The notes: generated by a model not told the origin, from the letters alone. 64,000 nucleotides of DNA from Marinomonas sp. UCMA 3892 (GCF_012726345.1 NZ_PTXN01000003.1:102996-166995), one strand, 5' to 3'. Shown: positions 46,887-56,044, counted from the stretch's first letter. Program-made: numbers and translations.

Positions 46887-47066
46887 TCGATCTTCTATCA
46901 TCCGGACTGTAACCGTCGGCTCTGGAGTCTCACCAGATCTGCTGACCCTTGTTGCTTAAAAAACATGTCGTAAGAAAAGTAACAAGGCGCTCGCGGGCTG
47001 TTTACTGGATTATTCAATCAAGCAAATCACCGCCGGTGGGGAATTTCGCCCCGCCCCGAAGTTCGA
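46887..47066 (-). promoter_or_regulatory. FMN riboswitch (RFN element)
   Basis: Read on the minus strand, the conserved blocks appear in order: CTTCGGGGCGGGGCGAAATT, CCCCACCGGCGGTGATTT, a variable arm with GCCCGCGAGC, GGTGAGACTCCAGAGCCGAC and GGTTACAGTCCGGATGATAG, closed by a P1 stem between TCGAACTTC and GAAGATCGA (one mismatch). The 3' end is 119 bases before the ribN ATG. No convincing terminator is visible in that interval, so control may act on translation or through an unrecognised terminator. Confidence 0.95.
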
Positions 47067-47263
47067 TTAATGTATAAATTCAGCCTTAACTTTAAACCCA
47101 TCACTCAACTTAGGCAATACGTTCTATCACTCTGAGGCACCAACCCCTTAGCGAGACGACACAAAACTGACTAAAACCTTACACCCTGTCTCGTTTACAT
47201 AGACATTCTTCACAAGATAAAATCGCGGACATTTTAACCACACCAAATGACAAGGACTTGTCC

Positions 47264-50164
47264 ATGAAATACCGCTTAATTAAGCTGGATAGCTTAATGG
47301 AGATGGAGTTCGCTTCTGTAGAAGGTAGCTTGAGTCAAATAGACGAGCGCGACCTGCATTCTATCTTGCCCAAAGGCATGACCTCGACGGTATTACTAGA
47401 AAAAGTATCGGCTGGGGAATATCTTCTCGCTACCGACTTCCCCACAACGCCATTGCTCATTCTTCCTAAAAAAAACCTAGGCGTCAGCAAGTGGGAAATC
47501 AACGCCTCAGCCGAATCCGACTTTCAGCCATCAGCATTAGCTATACTGACACAGCTCCTGAATATGATGGGACAAGGTGGAAGTTCTGCATCAGCCGACT
47601 CAGTAGGATCAAATCGAGGCAACCTTCACCCCGCTAAGGAACCAGATTACACGCCAGAACCTGTCTTGGCTGACAGTAGCACCCAAGCACAACACTCAGC
47701 TATTGCTCACGAATACAATATCGAAATCGCTTTTTCTGCCAAGAACCCAAATCACCCAGTTGGTTTAAGCACAGAGCTGTTCGATAAACAAAATAAAATG
47801 GCCATAGCCAATTGGACGGCAACCCCAACAGCCCATGGCACAAAATACACCCTTAAAACCGATAGTAATGCTCCCCATAACTTAAACTTTCGAGCGACGA
47901 AAAACACCATGGGACTGTCTCTAAAAGATGTCGCCATGGTGCCACTAGGCTCAGGGAAAGTGAATGAAGCCTTTCTTCCTATTATGCCAGCGGTACAATT
48001 TGGGGAGCGTTTAGGGCAACCAACCACAGGCTACCTTTATCATTTCAAGGGATCTGAGCTCGTTCAAAAATACCAATGGCAAGACGATGGTACCTTCAGC
48101 CCTATGCCAGACAATGTGGCCGATTATCACTTTCGGCATGCCAGCTCGGCGCTGTTGGTGTATTGGAAAATCGCTGGCAAAGTAGTGAAAGATCAGTACT
48201 TGGTTTACCGTGCGGAGTCTCTATCCGCTGAAGAAGTAAAGCAAGCGAACCCTGAATGGCTAGAGAAGCACGGCGTCCATTTAGACATTGACGCCCTATT
48301 AAAAGTGACCAAGACGCCACAGTTAGATAGAGACAACAACGAAAAAGACAGCATTAAAGCCGATGTCGCCACGCATACCGTCATAGAAAACCCAACGACC
48401 CAAGAACGTGAAACCTGGGCGGACATTGCCAAACAATACGGCCTGACAGCAAAAGCGCTGCTCGATCAAAACGCCAGCTACAAAGACAACCCAAGTACAC
48501 TAAAAACCGGTGACACCTTAACCATCCAGCTGAACGAGGCCGAAAACCCCGTAGAGTTTGAACGCTTCGAATGCCCACCAGAAGCGCCAAGCACCTACAA
48601 CAACCCAGAAAACAGCCACTATGCTTGTGAAGACACCAGCATCACTATCACCAACAACGCCCCAATATTGCCTTTGGAAAAGCGCAAAGTGAAAAAAGGT
48701 CTACCCTTAGTCAACGTCAAACCAGAACGCATCTTACGCATTGGCGTGTTTTTTGATGGCACAGCGCAAAACAACCGAAATGACGCGTATAAAGAAGAAC
48801 ATGGTGATAAATCCAGAACCAACATCGCTAGGTTGTTTGAAGCGTACTCACAAGAACTAGGAAAGTCGGCGGCTATTTATGTCTCTGGAGTCGGCACGGT
48901 GGATGGGGCATGGCAAAGGCCCCAAATGATCGACGCCGGTAAAGACGAAAGTCGCTTGTCTGGTGCTACTGGTCTTTACGATGACAATGGCGCCTTTCAG
49001 AAATGGCAGACACTCCTTAAATCCCTAAGAGATATTATTATTGAACAACTTCAAGAAGGCTTTTATGACGAAGTGACTCATATCGCCTTTGATGTGTTTG
49101 GGTTCAGTCGAGGCGCTGCATTAGCACGACATTTTGTAAATGCGTTAAAAATGGGATTGCCCAATTACACTAAGCATCGTTCAGGCAAAGATACGAGCCA
49201 GATTACACCTAATTTATTAGGCACTACAGAAGAGGAGAAATACAACCCAAATACGGGTTACCAAGCGGACACCCAACGCAGTGCCAGTGTGCGCTTTTTA
49301 GGCTTGTTTGATACGGTGGGGTCGTTTTACTTGCCAGGTAATAAGGATAATGGCGTATTTAACTTGCATGTCAATTCAGCGGATGTGGGTCATGCATTGC
49401 AGATCTGTGCTCACCATGAATACCGTAGCAACTTCCCTCTCACCTCCTTGAAAACTCGAGAGCAGCTCGCACCTAACTTTTATGAAGAAGTTTTCCCCGG
49501 GGCTCATACGGACGTGGGCGGTGGTTATCCTTTTGTAGAGCAATATAATAAGACCGATCTGCCAAAGCGTTATGGAATCCCTATAAATAGTACCTACAAC
49601 AGAGAGCTTATTAAGACCCTGTCTTATCAAGATCAAAAAGAGGAATATGCCTACAAAGGCAGACTTGTAGACTTTGATAAGTGGTTTTATCAAGAACAAC
49701 TTCGCCACCAAAAAGAGTGGTCAACAGAATGCAAAGCCACCTATAAACAACATGGCAAAGTAGAGCAAGAAGACGCTACTTTATACTTCTACCGCCTACA
49801 GCCCATCGATGCCAGTCTTGCTGGATTGGCTCAAGAGCGAATGAAGCAACAGGCGGAGCGTTTTGGAGTGAAGTGGATAAATTCACGGTATAACACATCA
49901 AGAGATTATGAGAATAATCCTGCACAAAAGTCATTGTGGAATAAATTAGCGACACTGCCTATAGGAAAAGTTGCGCCACAAGATTGGCTGCTAGATGTAC
50001 CCGATAACTGCATCCACCGTTCCCATGATAGTGTTATCAACCCCGGTTGCAGTGACCCAATCGATAGTCAAGTCAATGGCATTGCTAATGTTAAGGCCTT
50101 TAAACGCTATCAACCCAATGCGCCATTGAGCACACCAACAAGAGAAACCTATGACAATGAATAA
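47264..50164 (+). CDS. DUF2235 (Tle1-like) lipase-type effector with LysM domain
   Basis: A 966-residue protein. The N-terminal about 350 residues are of unknown type; a LysM-like segment (about 360-425, ETWADIAKQYGLTAKALLDQ) follows; residues about 490-900 are a DUF2235 alpha/beta-hydrolase with LRIGVFFDGTAQNNRND, GATGLYDDNG, the nucleophile elbow VFGFSRGAALA (GxSxG, Ser about 613), FLGLFDTVGSF and PGAHTDVGGGY. DUF2235/Tle1 proteins are phospholipase effectors of type VI secretion that attack membranes of rival bacteria. No signal peptide, VgrG or PAAR is seen, so delivery would need parts encoded elsewhere. AAGGA is seven bases before ATG 47264. The overlapping lipoprotein genes behind it look like immunity genes. 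Confidence 0.8.
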   Translation: MKYRLIKLDSLMEMEFASVEGSLSQIDERDLHSILPKGMTSTVLLEKVSAGEYLLATDFPTTPLLILPKKNLGVSKWEINASAESDFQPSALAILTQLLNMMGQGGSSASADSVGSNRGNLHPAKEPDYTPEPVLADSSTQAQHSAIAHEYNIEIAFSAKNPNHPVGLSTELFDKQNKMAIANWTATPTAHGTKYTLKTDSNAPHNLNFRATKNTMGLSLKDVAMVPLGSGKVNEAFLPIMPAVQFGERLGQPTTGYLYHFKGSELVQKYQWQDDGTFSPMPDNVADYHFRHASSALLVYWKIAGKVVKDQYLVYRAESLSAEEVKQANPEWLEKHGVHLDIDALLKVTKTPQLDRDNNEKDSIKADVATHTVIENPTTQERETWADIAKQYGLTAKALLDQNASYKDNPSTLKTGDTLTIQLNEAENPVEFERFECPPEAPSTYNNPENSHYACEDTSITITNNAPILPLEKRKVKKGLPLVNVKPERILRIGVFFDGTAQNNRNDAYKEEHGDKSRTNIARLFEAYSQELGKSAAIYVSGVGTVDGAWQRPQMIDAGKDESRLSGATGLYDDNGAFQKWQTLLKSLRDIIIEQLQEGFYDEVTHIAFDVFGFSRGAALARHFVNALKMGLPNYTKHRSGKDTSQITPNLLGTTEEEKYNPNTGYQADTQRSASVRFLGLFDTVGSFYLPGNKDNGVFNLHVNSADVGHALQICAHHEYRSNFPLTSLKTREQLAPNFYEEVFPGAHTDVGGGYPFVEQYNKTDLPKRYGIPINSTYNRELIKTLSYQDQKEEYAYKGRLVDFDKWFYQEQLRHQKEWSTECKATYKQHGKVEQEDATLYFYRLQPIDASLAGLAQERMKQQAERFGVKWINSRYNTSRDYENNPAQKSLWNKLATLPIGKVAPQDWLLDVPDNCIHRSHDSVINPGCSDPIDSQVNGIANVKAFKRYQPNAPLSTPTRETYDNE

Positions 50165-50738
50165 GCTATTCCTTATCTTAACTACCTTACTTATGCTTAC
50201 AGGATGTGAAGAAAAACCCTTCTATGTCGCCAGCATTGGCAACGCCGGCAGTTTAGATGGCCCTTATTACTTAGTTTCTATTTCTGTGAGCGATGTGCTA
50301 GGCGGGGGCGGCGGCTTTGGTTATGGCGCAGTGAATGGTTACCCAGGTAAAAGTGCTGACATAGGTCGTATGGGGGTGCCCAAGCACATTGAAGGCTTTT
50401 GGGTAAAAGGCTGGAATAAAGAAGAAGCCTATTATCGCATTTCCGCCGACATCGACAGCGAGTTGGCGGAGAAAAAGATTCGGACTTTGAGGAATTATTA
50501 CCAAGAATATAAGCGTGATATGGGCGTTATGCAGGTCGAAGTCGAGGAAGAACGGATTCGTGTTTTTTATACATTGAAATGCTTCTCTAGAGTAAATAAC
50601 TGTAGTGCAAAAGAAAATGCTGACCCTAATGGTTGGGTTGTTTATTCACCTAATAAGACGACCCATGTTGTCGTATTGTTTGATGGCAAAGGTGAAATGT
50701 CACTTACCCCATTCCCAGATTCGCCTTATGAAGATTAA
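50151..50738 (+). CDS. Effector-associated lipoprotein, copy 1 (likely immunity protein)
   Basis: A 195-residue lipoprotein: signal peptide with lipobox LMLTGC, then a mature domain of about 175 residues with FYVASIGNAGSLDG, a glycine-rich stretch DVLGGGGGFGYGAVNGYPG, and RISADIDSELAEKKIRTLR. It resembles the small DUF3304/DUF2931-like lipoproteins that accompany Tle1 effectors, but I cannot fix the family by eye. Its start (ATG 50151, or 50157) overlaps the effector's end, so it is translationally coupled. An immunity protein against a periplasm-acting lipase would need exactly this location. Immunity function is inference. Confidence 0.78.
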   Translation: MTMNKLFLILTTLLMLTGCEEKPFYVASIGNAGSLDGPYYLVSISVSDVLGGGGGFGYGAVNGYPGKSADIGRMGVPKHIEGFWVKGWNKEEAYYRISADIDSELAEKKIRTLRNYYQEYKRDMGVMQVEVEEERIRVFYTLKCFSRVNNCSAKENADPNGWVVYSPNKTTHVVVLFDGKGEMSLTPFPDSPYED

Positions 50739-51321
50739 GCAGCTTTTAATCCTCATCATGTTACTTATGCTTACAGGATGTGAAGAAAAAACCTTCTATG
50801 TCGCTAGCATTGGCAACGCCGGCAGTTTAGATGGCTCATATATTCTAGGCCCCATTAGTGTCGCCGATGTGTTAGGCGGTGGCGGCGGATTTGGTTATGG
50901 TGCGGTTAATGGCTACCCCGGAGCCAGTGCCGACATTGGTCGTATAGGAGTCCCCAAGCATATTGAAGGCTATTGGGCGAAACAAAATCCCAATGCTCAG
51001 GGATAAGTTGCCTTCTACCGAATTTCCGCCGACATCGACAGCGAATTAGCAGAGAAAAAGATTCGGACTCTTAGGAATTATTACCAAAGTTACTCTGAAA
51101 AAGATGGCTCAATGCAGGTTATAGTGGAAAATGAAAGGATTCAGGTACTTTACACATTAGTTTGTGTGGATTTGTACTCAGACTGCTCCCCTAAAGAAAA
51201 TGCAGACCCTCAAGGTTGGGTCAAAAAATCTCCTCGTGATGTTACGGATGTAGTTGTACTCTTCGATGGCAAAGGCGAGAGGTCACTTACCCCGTTCCCA
51301 GATTCGCCCTATGAAAATTAA
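50728..51321 (+). pseudogene. Effector-associated lipoprotein, copy 2, broken by an in-frame stop
   Basis: It begins at ATG 50728, overlapping copy 1 by 11 bases, with lipobox LMLTGC and the same mature domain. After PKHIEGYWAKQNPNAQG an in-frame TAA at 51004-51006 ends translation at residue 92. The same frame then continues with VAFYRISADIDSELAEKKIR to PFPDSPYEN and the normal stop at 51321, so a single base change explains the break. A truncated lipoprotein of about 75 mature residues could still be made. A sequencing error would give the same picture. Confidence 0.85.
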
Positions 51322-51898
51322 GCTGCTCTTCATCCTCGCCACTTTACTTATTCTGGCAGGGTGTGAGGAAAAACCTTTCTATGTCGCCAGTATTGGCAAT
51401 GCGGGCAGTTTAGATGGGCAATACGGTATTCGAGATATGTTAGTGTCCGATGTATTAGGCGGAGGTGCAGGATTTGGTTATGGCGCGGTTAATGGCTACC
51501 CAGGAGCCAGTGCCGATATTGGTCGAATGGGAGTTCCGAATCATATCGAAGGGTTTTGGGCCAAATATGAGGAGGATGCAACTACGTATTTTAGAATTTC
51601 CGCCGACATCGACAGCGAATTGGCGGAGAAAAAGATTCGGACTCTTAGGAATTATTACCAGTTTTTTAAAGGTAAAACCGGCTCGATGCAGGTACTGGTA
51701 GAGAGAGAAAGAGTTAGAATTTTTTATACATTGTATTGCTCTCCTTCTTACGATGACTGCACACCGAAGCCTAATGCTGACCCAAATCATTGGGTAGAAA
51801 AAGCACCTGAGTCGGTTCGAAATGTAGTTGTACTCTTCGATGGCAAAGGCGAGATGTCACTTACCCCGTTCCCTGATTCGCCTTATGATGAGTCTTAA
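51311..51898 (+). CDS. Effector-associated lipoprotein, copy 3
   Basis: A 195-residue intact paralogue of copy 1: lipobox LLILAGC, FYVASIGNAGSLDG, DVLGGGAGFGYGAVNGYPG, RISADIDSELAEKKIRTLR and the C-terminal VVVLFDGKGEMSLTPFPDSP. It starts inside the end of copy 2 (11-base overlap). It differs from copy 1 mostly between residues 35-50, 85-95 and 115-165, the parts that might contact an effector. Two cysteine-containing loops are kept. It ends the operon; no terminator is evident. Likely function as for copy 1. Confidence 0.78.
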   Translation: MKIKLLFILATLLILAGCEEKPFYVASIGNAGSLDGQYGIRDMLVSDVLGGGAGFGYGAVNGYPGASADIGRMGVPNHIEGFWAKYEEDATTYFRISADIDSELAEKKIRTLRNYYQFFKGKTGSMQVLVERERVRIFYTLYCSPSYDDCTPKPNADPNHWVEKAPESVRNVVVLFDGKGEMSLTPFPDSPYDES

Positions 51899-52042
51899 CA
51901 ATCAAGCGATCTAGGTTTTAAGGGGAATCAACTCTAAACCAATTTTTATCTGTTTCTCAGACCATAAAAAGTGTGACCATATGCTGCCCATTCATATACA
52001 CTCTTTATCCAAAAAAATAATTCATTGAATGGGATGTCATCC

Positions 52043-52957
52043 ATGCAAACGTCTTCCAAAAGCGGCATTTTATACGCGTTAACAGCATTTACCTTATGGG
52101 CTATTGCGCCGATTTATTTTAAGGAAATGTCCTTTATCCCAGCGCAAGAAATTCTCGCTCACCGGATAATATGGTCTTGTCTTTTGGTGATGATATTAAT
52201 CGTCCTATTACGCTATACGGATGCCTTAAAAGTGGTGTTACGCTCCCCTAAAACATTAGCCGCCATGCTGATTTCCACCGCTCTAATCGCTTTTAACTGG
52301 GGAATTTTCATTTGGGCCATACAAAACAACAAAATACTCAGTGCCAGTTTGGGTTATTACATCAATCCTCTGATCAGCATTTTATTGGGGGTTATGTTTT
52401 TTAAAGACAAACTCGACAGAGTAAAAAAAGCCGCCGTGGCTCTATGCTTTTGCGCTGTGGCTTTTGAGGTCATTCAATTTGGCTCTTTGCCTTGGATTGC
52501 GTTGATCCTTGCTACAACCTTTGGTTTTTATGGCTTGGTTCGTAAGAAGGTTGCCGTAGATAGTTTTACAGGAATGGCGATTGAAACCGCTATTTTGCTA
52601 CCTTTTGCCCTTGTCTATTTAATACTGAGCGACTCGCCAAGTGCGAACATGTTTGAAAACACCAGCACAGTTAATTGGCTGCTTTTCGCTTCTGGTCCTA
52701 TCACCATGGTTCCACTCATGTGCTTTGCGGCCGCAGCTAATAGAGTCAGTCTAGTAACACTTGGATTCTTCCAATATATAGGTCCCACGGGAATGTTTAT
52801 CTTAGCGGTATTTTTGTACGGCGAGCCACTTAGCCCAGAAAAGCTCACGACCTTTGTGTTGATTTGGTCGGCGCTTGCTATGCTGATCGTGGATTCTATT
52901 CGACGTATTCGTAAAACAAAATCGGCGAAGCTTATTGATAGTAATGACGAGATATAA
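52043..52957 (+). CDS. rarD: RarD-type EamA transporter
   Basis: A 304-residue inner-membrane protein with ten helices. It matches RarD closely: GILYALTAFTLWAIAPIYFK, EILAHRIIWSCLLVM, FNWGIFIWAIQNNKILSASLGYYINPL-like central region, and QYIGPTGMFILAVFLYGEP. RarD was named from chloramphenicol sensitivity; its natural substrate is not settled. ATG 52043 is favoured by GGGAT about eight bases upstream; ATG 52034 is an alternative. An 11-base perfect hairpin follows the gene. Confidence 0.92.
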   Translation: MQTSSKSGILYALTAFTLWAIAPIYFKEMSFIPAQEILAHRIIWSCLLVMILIVLLRYTDALKVVLRSPKTLAAMLISTALIAFNWGIFIWAIQNNKILSASLGYYINPLISILLGVMFFKDKLDRVKKAAVALCFCAVAFEVIQFGSLPWIALILATTFGFYGLVRKKVAVDSFTGMAIETAILLPFALVYLILSDSPSANMFENTSTVNWLLFASGPITMVPLMCFAAAANRVSLVTLGFFQYIGPTGMFILAVFLYGEPLSPEKLTTFVLIWSALAMLIVDSIRRIRKTKSAKLIDSNDEI

Positions 52958-52969
52958 CTCTACTCCCAA

Positions 52970-52994
52970 GGCATGACTCATAGTGAGTCATGCC
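52970..52994. terminator. Perfect 11-base hairpin after rarD
   Basis: GGCATGACTCA and TGAGTCATGCC pair around the three-base loop TAG, 12 bases after the rarD stop. It has no T-run, so it may be a stabilising hairpin or protein-binding site instead of a true terminator. Confidence 0.5.
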
Positions 52995-53140
52995 AACGTC
53001 CATATCCCAGAACAATCTGTAAAGATTGACGATTCCCCGTCATCAACAAGGAAGCTTCGCGGTAACGCATTGATCGACCTATTTATTCATTCACAAAACC
53101 CTATTGTTAAGATCATCTTTAAATAAGTCGGATTCTTACT

Positions 53141-53578
53141 ATGCATGTTAATGTCCAAAAGACCTTTGCCAAAACCTTTGCGACTATTTTTTTCACACTT
53201 GCTGGTTTTGTTGTCATTGCCAGCTTTGGCGGCGCTATAAATGAGTATCGTCACGGTGAGAGCCTTACTCAAGTCATCATAAAAATTATCAATTCCAACA
53301 TCATCGCCATTGCGGTATTTGAGCTGGCGATGGTCATCAATAAAGAATACGGTAGTGATAATGAACATGACGTTATTGTATTACTAAGACGTACATTACC
53401 ACGCTTTATCGGCACGGTTTGTGTTGCCATGGCACTCGAAGGTCTAATTATGGTGATCAAATACAGCCAACTCGATATGGCAGGGAATTTGTATTATCCA
53501 GTTGCGATTGTCGCTAGTTCGGGTTTTTTGCTGATTTCACTTGGTATTTTTCTAAAATACGCGCCTCGTGAACATTGA
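53141..53578 (+). CDS. Small membrane protein of unknown function
   Basis: A 145-residue protein with four likely membrane helices (about 10-30, 50-66, 90-108 and 120-138) and a charged loop NKEYGSDNEHDVIVLLRRTL in the middle. I do not recognise the family. Base composition and size are normal, the frame is complete, and a good rho-independent terminator follows it, which supports expression. No operon partner. Confidence 0.7.
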   Translation: MHVNVQKTFAKTFATIFFTLAGFVVIASFGGAINEYRHGESLTQVIIKIINSNIIAIAVFELAMVINKEYGSDNEHDVIVLLRRTLPRFIGTVCVAMALEGLIMVIKYSQLDMAGNLYYPVAIVASSGFLLISLGIFLKYAPREH

Positions 53579-53618
53579 TTTTTTAGAACAAAAACGATCA
53601 AAAAAATGGATTATTTAG

Positions 53619-53651
53619 CACCATAAGTTATTTAAAATTATGGTGTTTTTT
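53619..53651 (+). terminator. Rho-independent terminator
   Basis: CACCATAA (53619-53626) pairs with TTATGGTG (53638-53645) over an 11-base loop and is followed by six T. It lies 41 bases after the membrane-protein stop. Confidence 0.85.
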
Positions 53652-53711
53652 GTTTCTTTTTTAGCCTTCAGGCCTCACAATCGCGGCATGTTTGGCTACT
53701 GATTATACATA

Positions 53712-54518
53712 ATGAAGATCATCTCGTTTGACGCGCTAAGAACCCTCCATTTGCCTCAGGTTAAGTACATTAAACCTGAGTCTATGTACGAACATTTGGA
53801 GGAAATTAAAGAAGCCGATTGGCTTTTATTTCCTCAATATTGGCAGCTTACCGCTTTGGTTCACGGGCTGAAAAAGCGTATTTTTCCAAGCCTGGCGTCA
53901 TACATGATTGGTCATGACAAAGTCGAAATGACTCGCACTTTTCGTACTGTTGCACCACAACAACACCCTTATACAATTATTGCCGCTAACACACCTTATG
54001 AAGCGGAAAAAATTTGGGATGACATGCCATCACCTTTTGTGGCAAAAATTCCGAAAAGTAGCATGGGTAATGGCGTGTTTCTAATCGAAACAATTGGTCA
54101 GTGGCGCGATTATGTCGCTCAAACCGATGTTTTGTATGTGCAAGAATACTTACCAATAGACAGAGATATGCGCGTTATTTGGGTCGGCAATAAAATTGTT
54201 AGTGGCTATTGGCGTCTACAGTCAGACAATGGCTTTCACAATAACATTAGCCAAGGCGGCCAAGTGGAAGTGGCTCTGATTCCAAAAGAAGCTCAAGACT
54301 TAGTAACTTATTTGGCCGAATCGTTGGACATCAACCACGCAGGATTCGACATCGCCATGGTTGGATCTGTGCCTTATGTAATTGAGATCAATCGTATTTT
54401 TGGTAATCAAGGGTTACCGACCATTCAACAAGATGTCAATACTGAATTACTCAACTATCTAAACGAACAGTATTTATTATCAACTGCTATGCTAATTGAT
54501 CAACCAAGCGGTTTTTAA
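53712..54518 (+). CDS. ATP-grasp domain protein (RimK-like)
   Basis: A 268-residue protein with the ATP-grasp pattern: VAKIPKSSMGNGVFLI (phosphate-binding lysines and glycine loop), YVQEYLPIDRDMRVIWVGNK and the metal-binding end VPYVIEINRIFGNQGLPT with the E-x-N pair. RimK/GshB relatives ligate amino acids or small acids to a carboxylate using ATP. No substrate partner is adjacent; the next gene is a secreted phytase-like phosphatase in the same direction, 95 bases on, without obvious link. The N-terminal about 90 residues form the usual pre-ATP-grasp domain. Function not assignable. Confidence 0.8.
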   Translation: MKIISFDALRTLHLPQVKYIKPESMYEHLEEIKEADWLLFPQYWQLTALVHGLKKRIFPSLASYMIGHDKVEMTRTFRTVAPQQHPYTIIAANTPYEAEKIWDDMPSPFVAKIPKSSMGNGVFLIETIGQWRDYVAQTDVLYVQEYLPIDRDMRVIWVGNKIVSGYWRLQSDNGFHNNISQGGQVEVALIPKEAQDLVTYLAESLDINHAGFDIAMVGSVPYVIEINRIFGNQGLPTIQQDVNTELLNYLNEQYLLSTAMLIDQPSGF

Positions 54519-54613
54519 ATACAACACAAGGTATGAACCAATCTTCATACCTTGTGTAAAATACTACTCAAAGTTGCTCACGAGAGAATGCCGTCATCGT
54601 TGCGTCATATAAC

Positions 54614-56044
54614 ATGGCTAATATTAAACGATACAAAATCACTCTCATTAGTAAGGGCTTTCCTTTGAATACTAGAGCATTTATTCCTGTAATCGGCATG
54701 TTGGCATTAGCTGGCTGCAGTTCTGTTAACACTACATCAATCGCCTCTACTGATACTTATGTGTACGGCACAAAATCTGTTTATGTTCCGCAAGACAGTG
54801 TAGACAACTACAGCACAGTCCCAGCAAGCTACACTCTGGTTTACACCGAGTTAGTCGCTCGTCACGGTTCTCGTGCACTTTCTAGTCCGAAATACGACGA
54901 CATCAGCTTAAAAATCTGGCAAGCCGCCAAAAAACAAAACGCACTAACACCTCTTGGCGAGCACTTGGGAGCTGAAATCGAGCGTTTAATGGCAGCCAAC
55001 GTCAAAATGGGCTACGGCAACTTATCTAAATTAGGCAATCAAGAGCAAATTCAAATCGGTGAGCGTATGGCACAACGCAACGCCAGTTTGTTAAACCAAG
55101 CAGTGCAAAACCAGCAACAAATCGCTTTTGAATATTCAGGACAAGATCGTGCAAGAGACAGCGGCCTTGCCTTCATTCAAGGCTTAGAAAACGTCAATCC
55201 AGCGTTAGCGCCTCTCATCAGCAAGCCGGTGAAAAATAAAGCGCAGTTATATTTCCACAAGCAAAGCAACAACAAAGACTACCAAGACTACGTCAAGGAA
55301 AATCCTCAACTACGCGCGGCAGTCGATCATTTGTTTGACCAGCCAAAATCACATCAAGTCGCGCGAGAAATGCTAGAACGCGTTTATTCACCAGCCTTTG
55401 TCGATCAACTTGCAGAAGGCAAATTGTCTTTCATCAAAGTCGGTAAGAAAAAGCCAACTGTTTATAATGATGTAGAAGCCGCAATACAGCTTTTCAACCT
55501 TTACCTGATTGCACCAGGCTTAGCCGATGAAGCTGGCGCACAGCCATGGAACTTCACCCAGTTCGTCACCCCAAAAGAATCTCAGTGGCTGTCTTATGTA
55601 TTGGATGGTGAAGATTATTACGAAAAAGGTCCAAGCTTCGCTGATACCAATATCACCTATAAAATGGCGTCGGTATTAGAAGATGATTTCTTCAATGAGA
55701 TCAAGGGCGTGCAAGACGGCACAAATACCAAAGCAGCAAAAATACGCTTTGCCCATGCTGAAACCATCATTCCATTTGCCGCGCAAATGCAATTAAAAGG
55801 CAGCGAGACTGGTGTGTCTCGTGATACTGGCTATACCTTGCAAACAAGTCCTTGGCGTGGTGGCTGGGTATCGCCATACAGTGCGAATATTCAGTGGGAT
55901 GTTTACCGTAATCAAGCAGGCAGCTTATTGGTGAAAATGCTCTATAACGAAAAAGAAATTGCCTTTAAGGACAGCTGCAAGCCAATTTCTACTGGAAGTT
56001 ATTTTTATCAATTCTCTGAGTTAACTCGATGCTACGGTAAATAA
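54614..56044 (+). CDS. MINPP-type histidine acid phosphatase (phytase) lipoprotein
   Basis: A histidine phosphatase of up to 476 residues. The catalytic ARHGSRALSS (RHGxR, about residues 82-90) and the proton-donor motif AHAETIIPF (HAE, about 380) are present. HAE in place of the HD of ordinary acid phosphatases marks the multiple inositol polyphosphate phosphatase group, which degrades phytate. The N-terminus has a lipobox (LALAGC), so it is anchored to the outer membrane. From ATG 54614 the n-region is oddly long; an in-frame TTG at 54665, with AAGG eight bases upstream, gives a standard lipoprotein signal (NTRAFIPVIGMLALAGC) and may be the real start. It ends in a strong terminator. Confidence 0.85.
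   Translation: MANIKRYKITLISKGFPLNTRAFIPVIGMLALAGCSSVNTTSIASTDTYVYGTKSVYVPQDSVDNYSTVPASYTLVYTELVARHGSRALSSPKYDDISLKIWQAAKKQNALTPLGEHLGAEIERLMAANVKMGYGNLSKLGNQEQIQIGERMAQRNASLLNQAVQNQQQIAFEYSGQDRARDSGLAFIQGLENVNPALAPLISKPVKNKAQLYFHKQSNNKDYQDYVKENPQLRAAVDHLFDQPKSHQVAREMLERVYSPAFVDQLAEGKLSFIKVGKKKPTVYNDVEAAIQLFNLYLIAPGLADEAGAQPWNFTQFVTPKESQWLSYVLDGEDYYEKGPSFADTNITYKMASVLEDDFFNEIKGVQDGTNTKAAKIRFAHAETIIPFAAQMQLKGSETGVSRDTGYTLQTSPWRGGWVSPYSANIQWDVYRNQAGSLLVKMLYNEKEIAFKDSCKPISTGSYFYQFSELTRCYGK

Larger units (their letters stand above)
50151..51898 (+). repeat. Three tandem copies of a lipoprotein gene
   Basis: About 585-base units begin near 50151, 50728 and 51311. Each overlaps the previous stop by 8-14 bases. 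Long near-identical DNA blocks are visible in all three, for example around ACATCGACAGCGA (50450, 51036, 51607) and GAGATGTCACTTACCCC-like ends. They result from two rounds of tandem duplication. Confidence 0.9.

Noticed and set aside
51004..51006. Stop in the middle lipoprotein considered as recoding (selenocysteine or pyrrolysine)
   Set aside because: The codon is TAA, not TGA or TAG, and no stimulating structure is evident; mutation is simpler.
47264..51898. Whether this is part of a full type VI secretion cluster
   Set aside because: None of the sheath, baseplate, VgrG, Hcp or ClpV genes are in the window; only an effector-like gene with its lipoproteins is seen.
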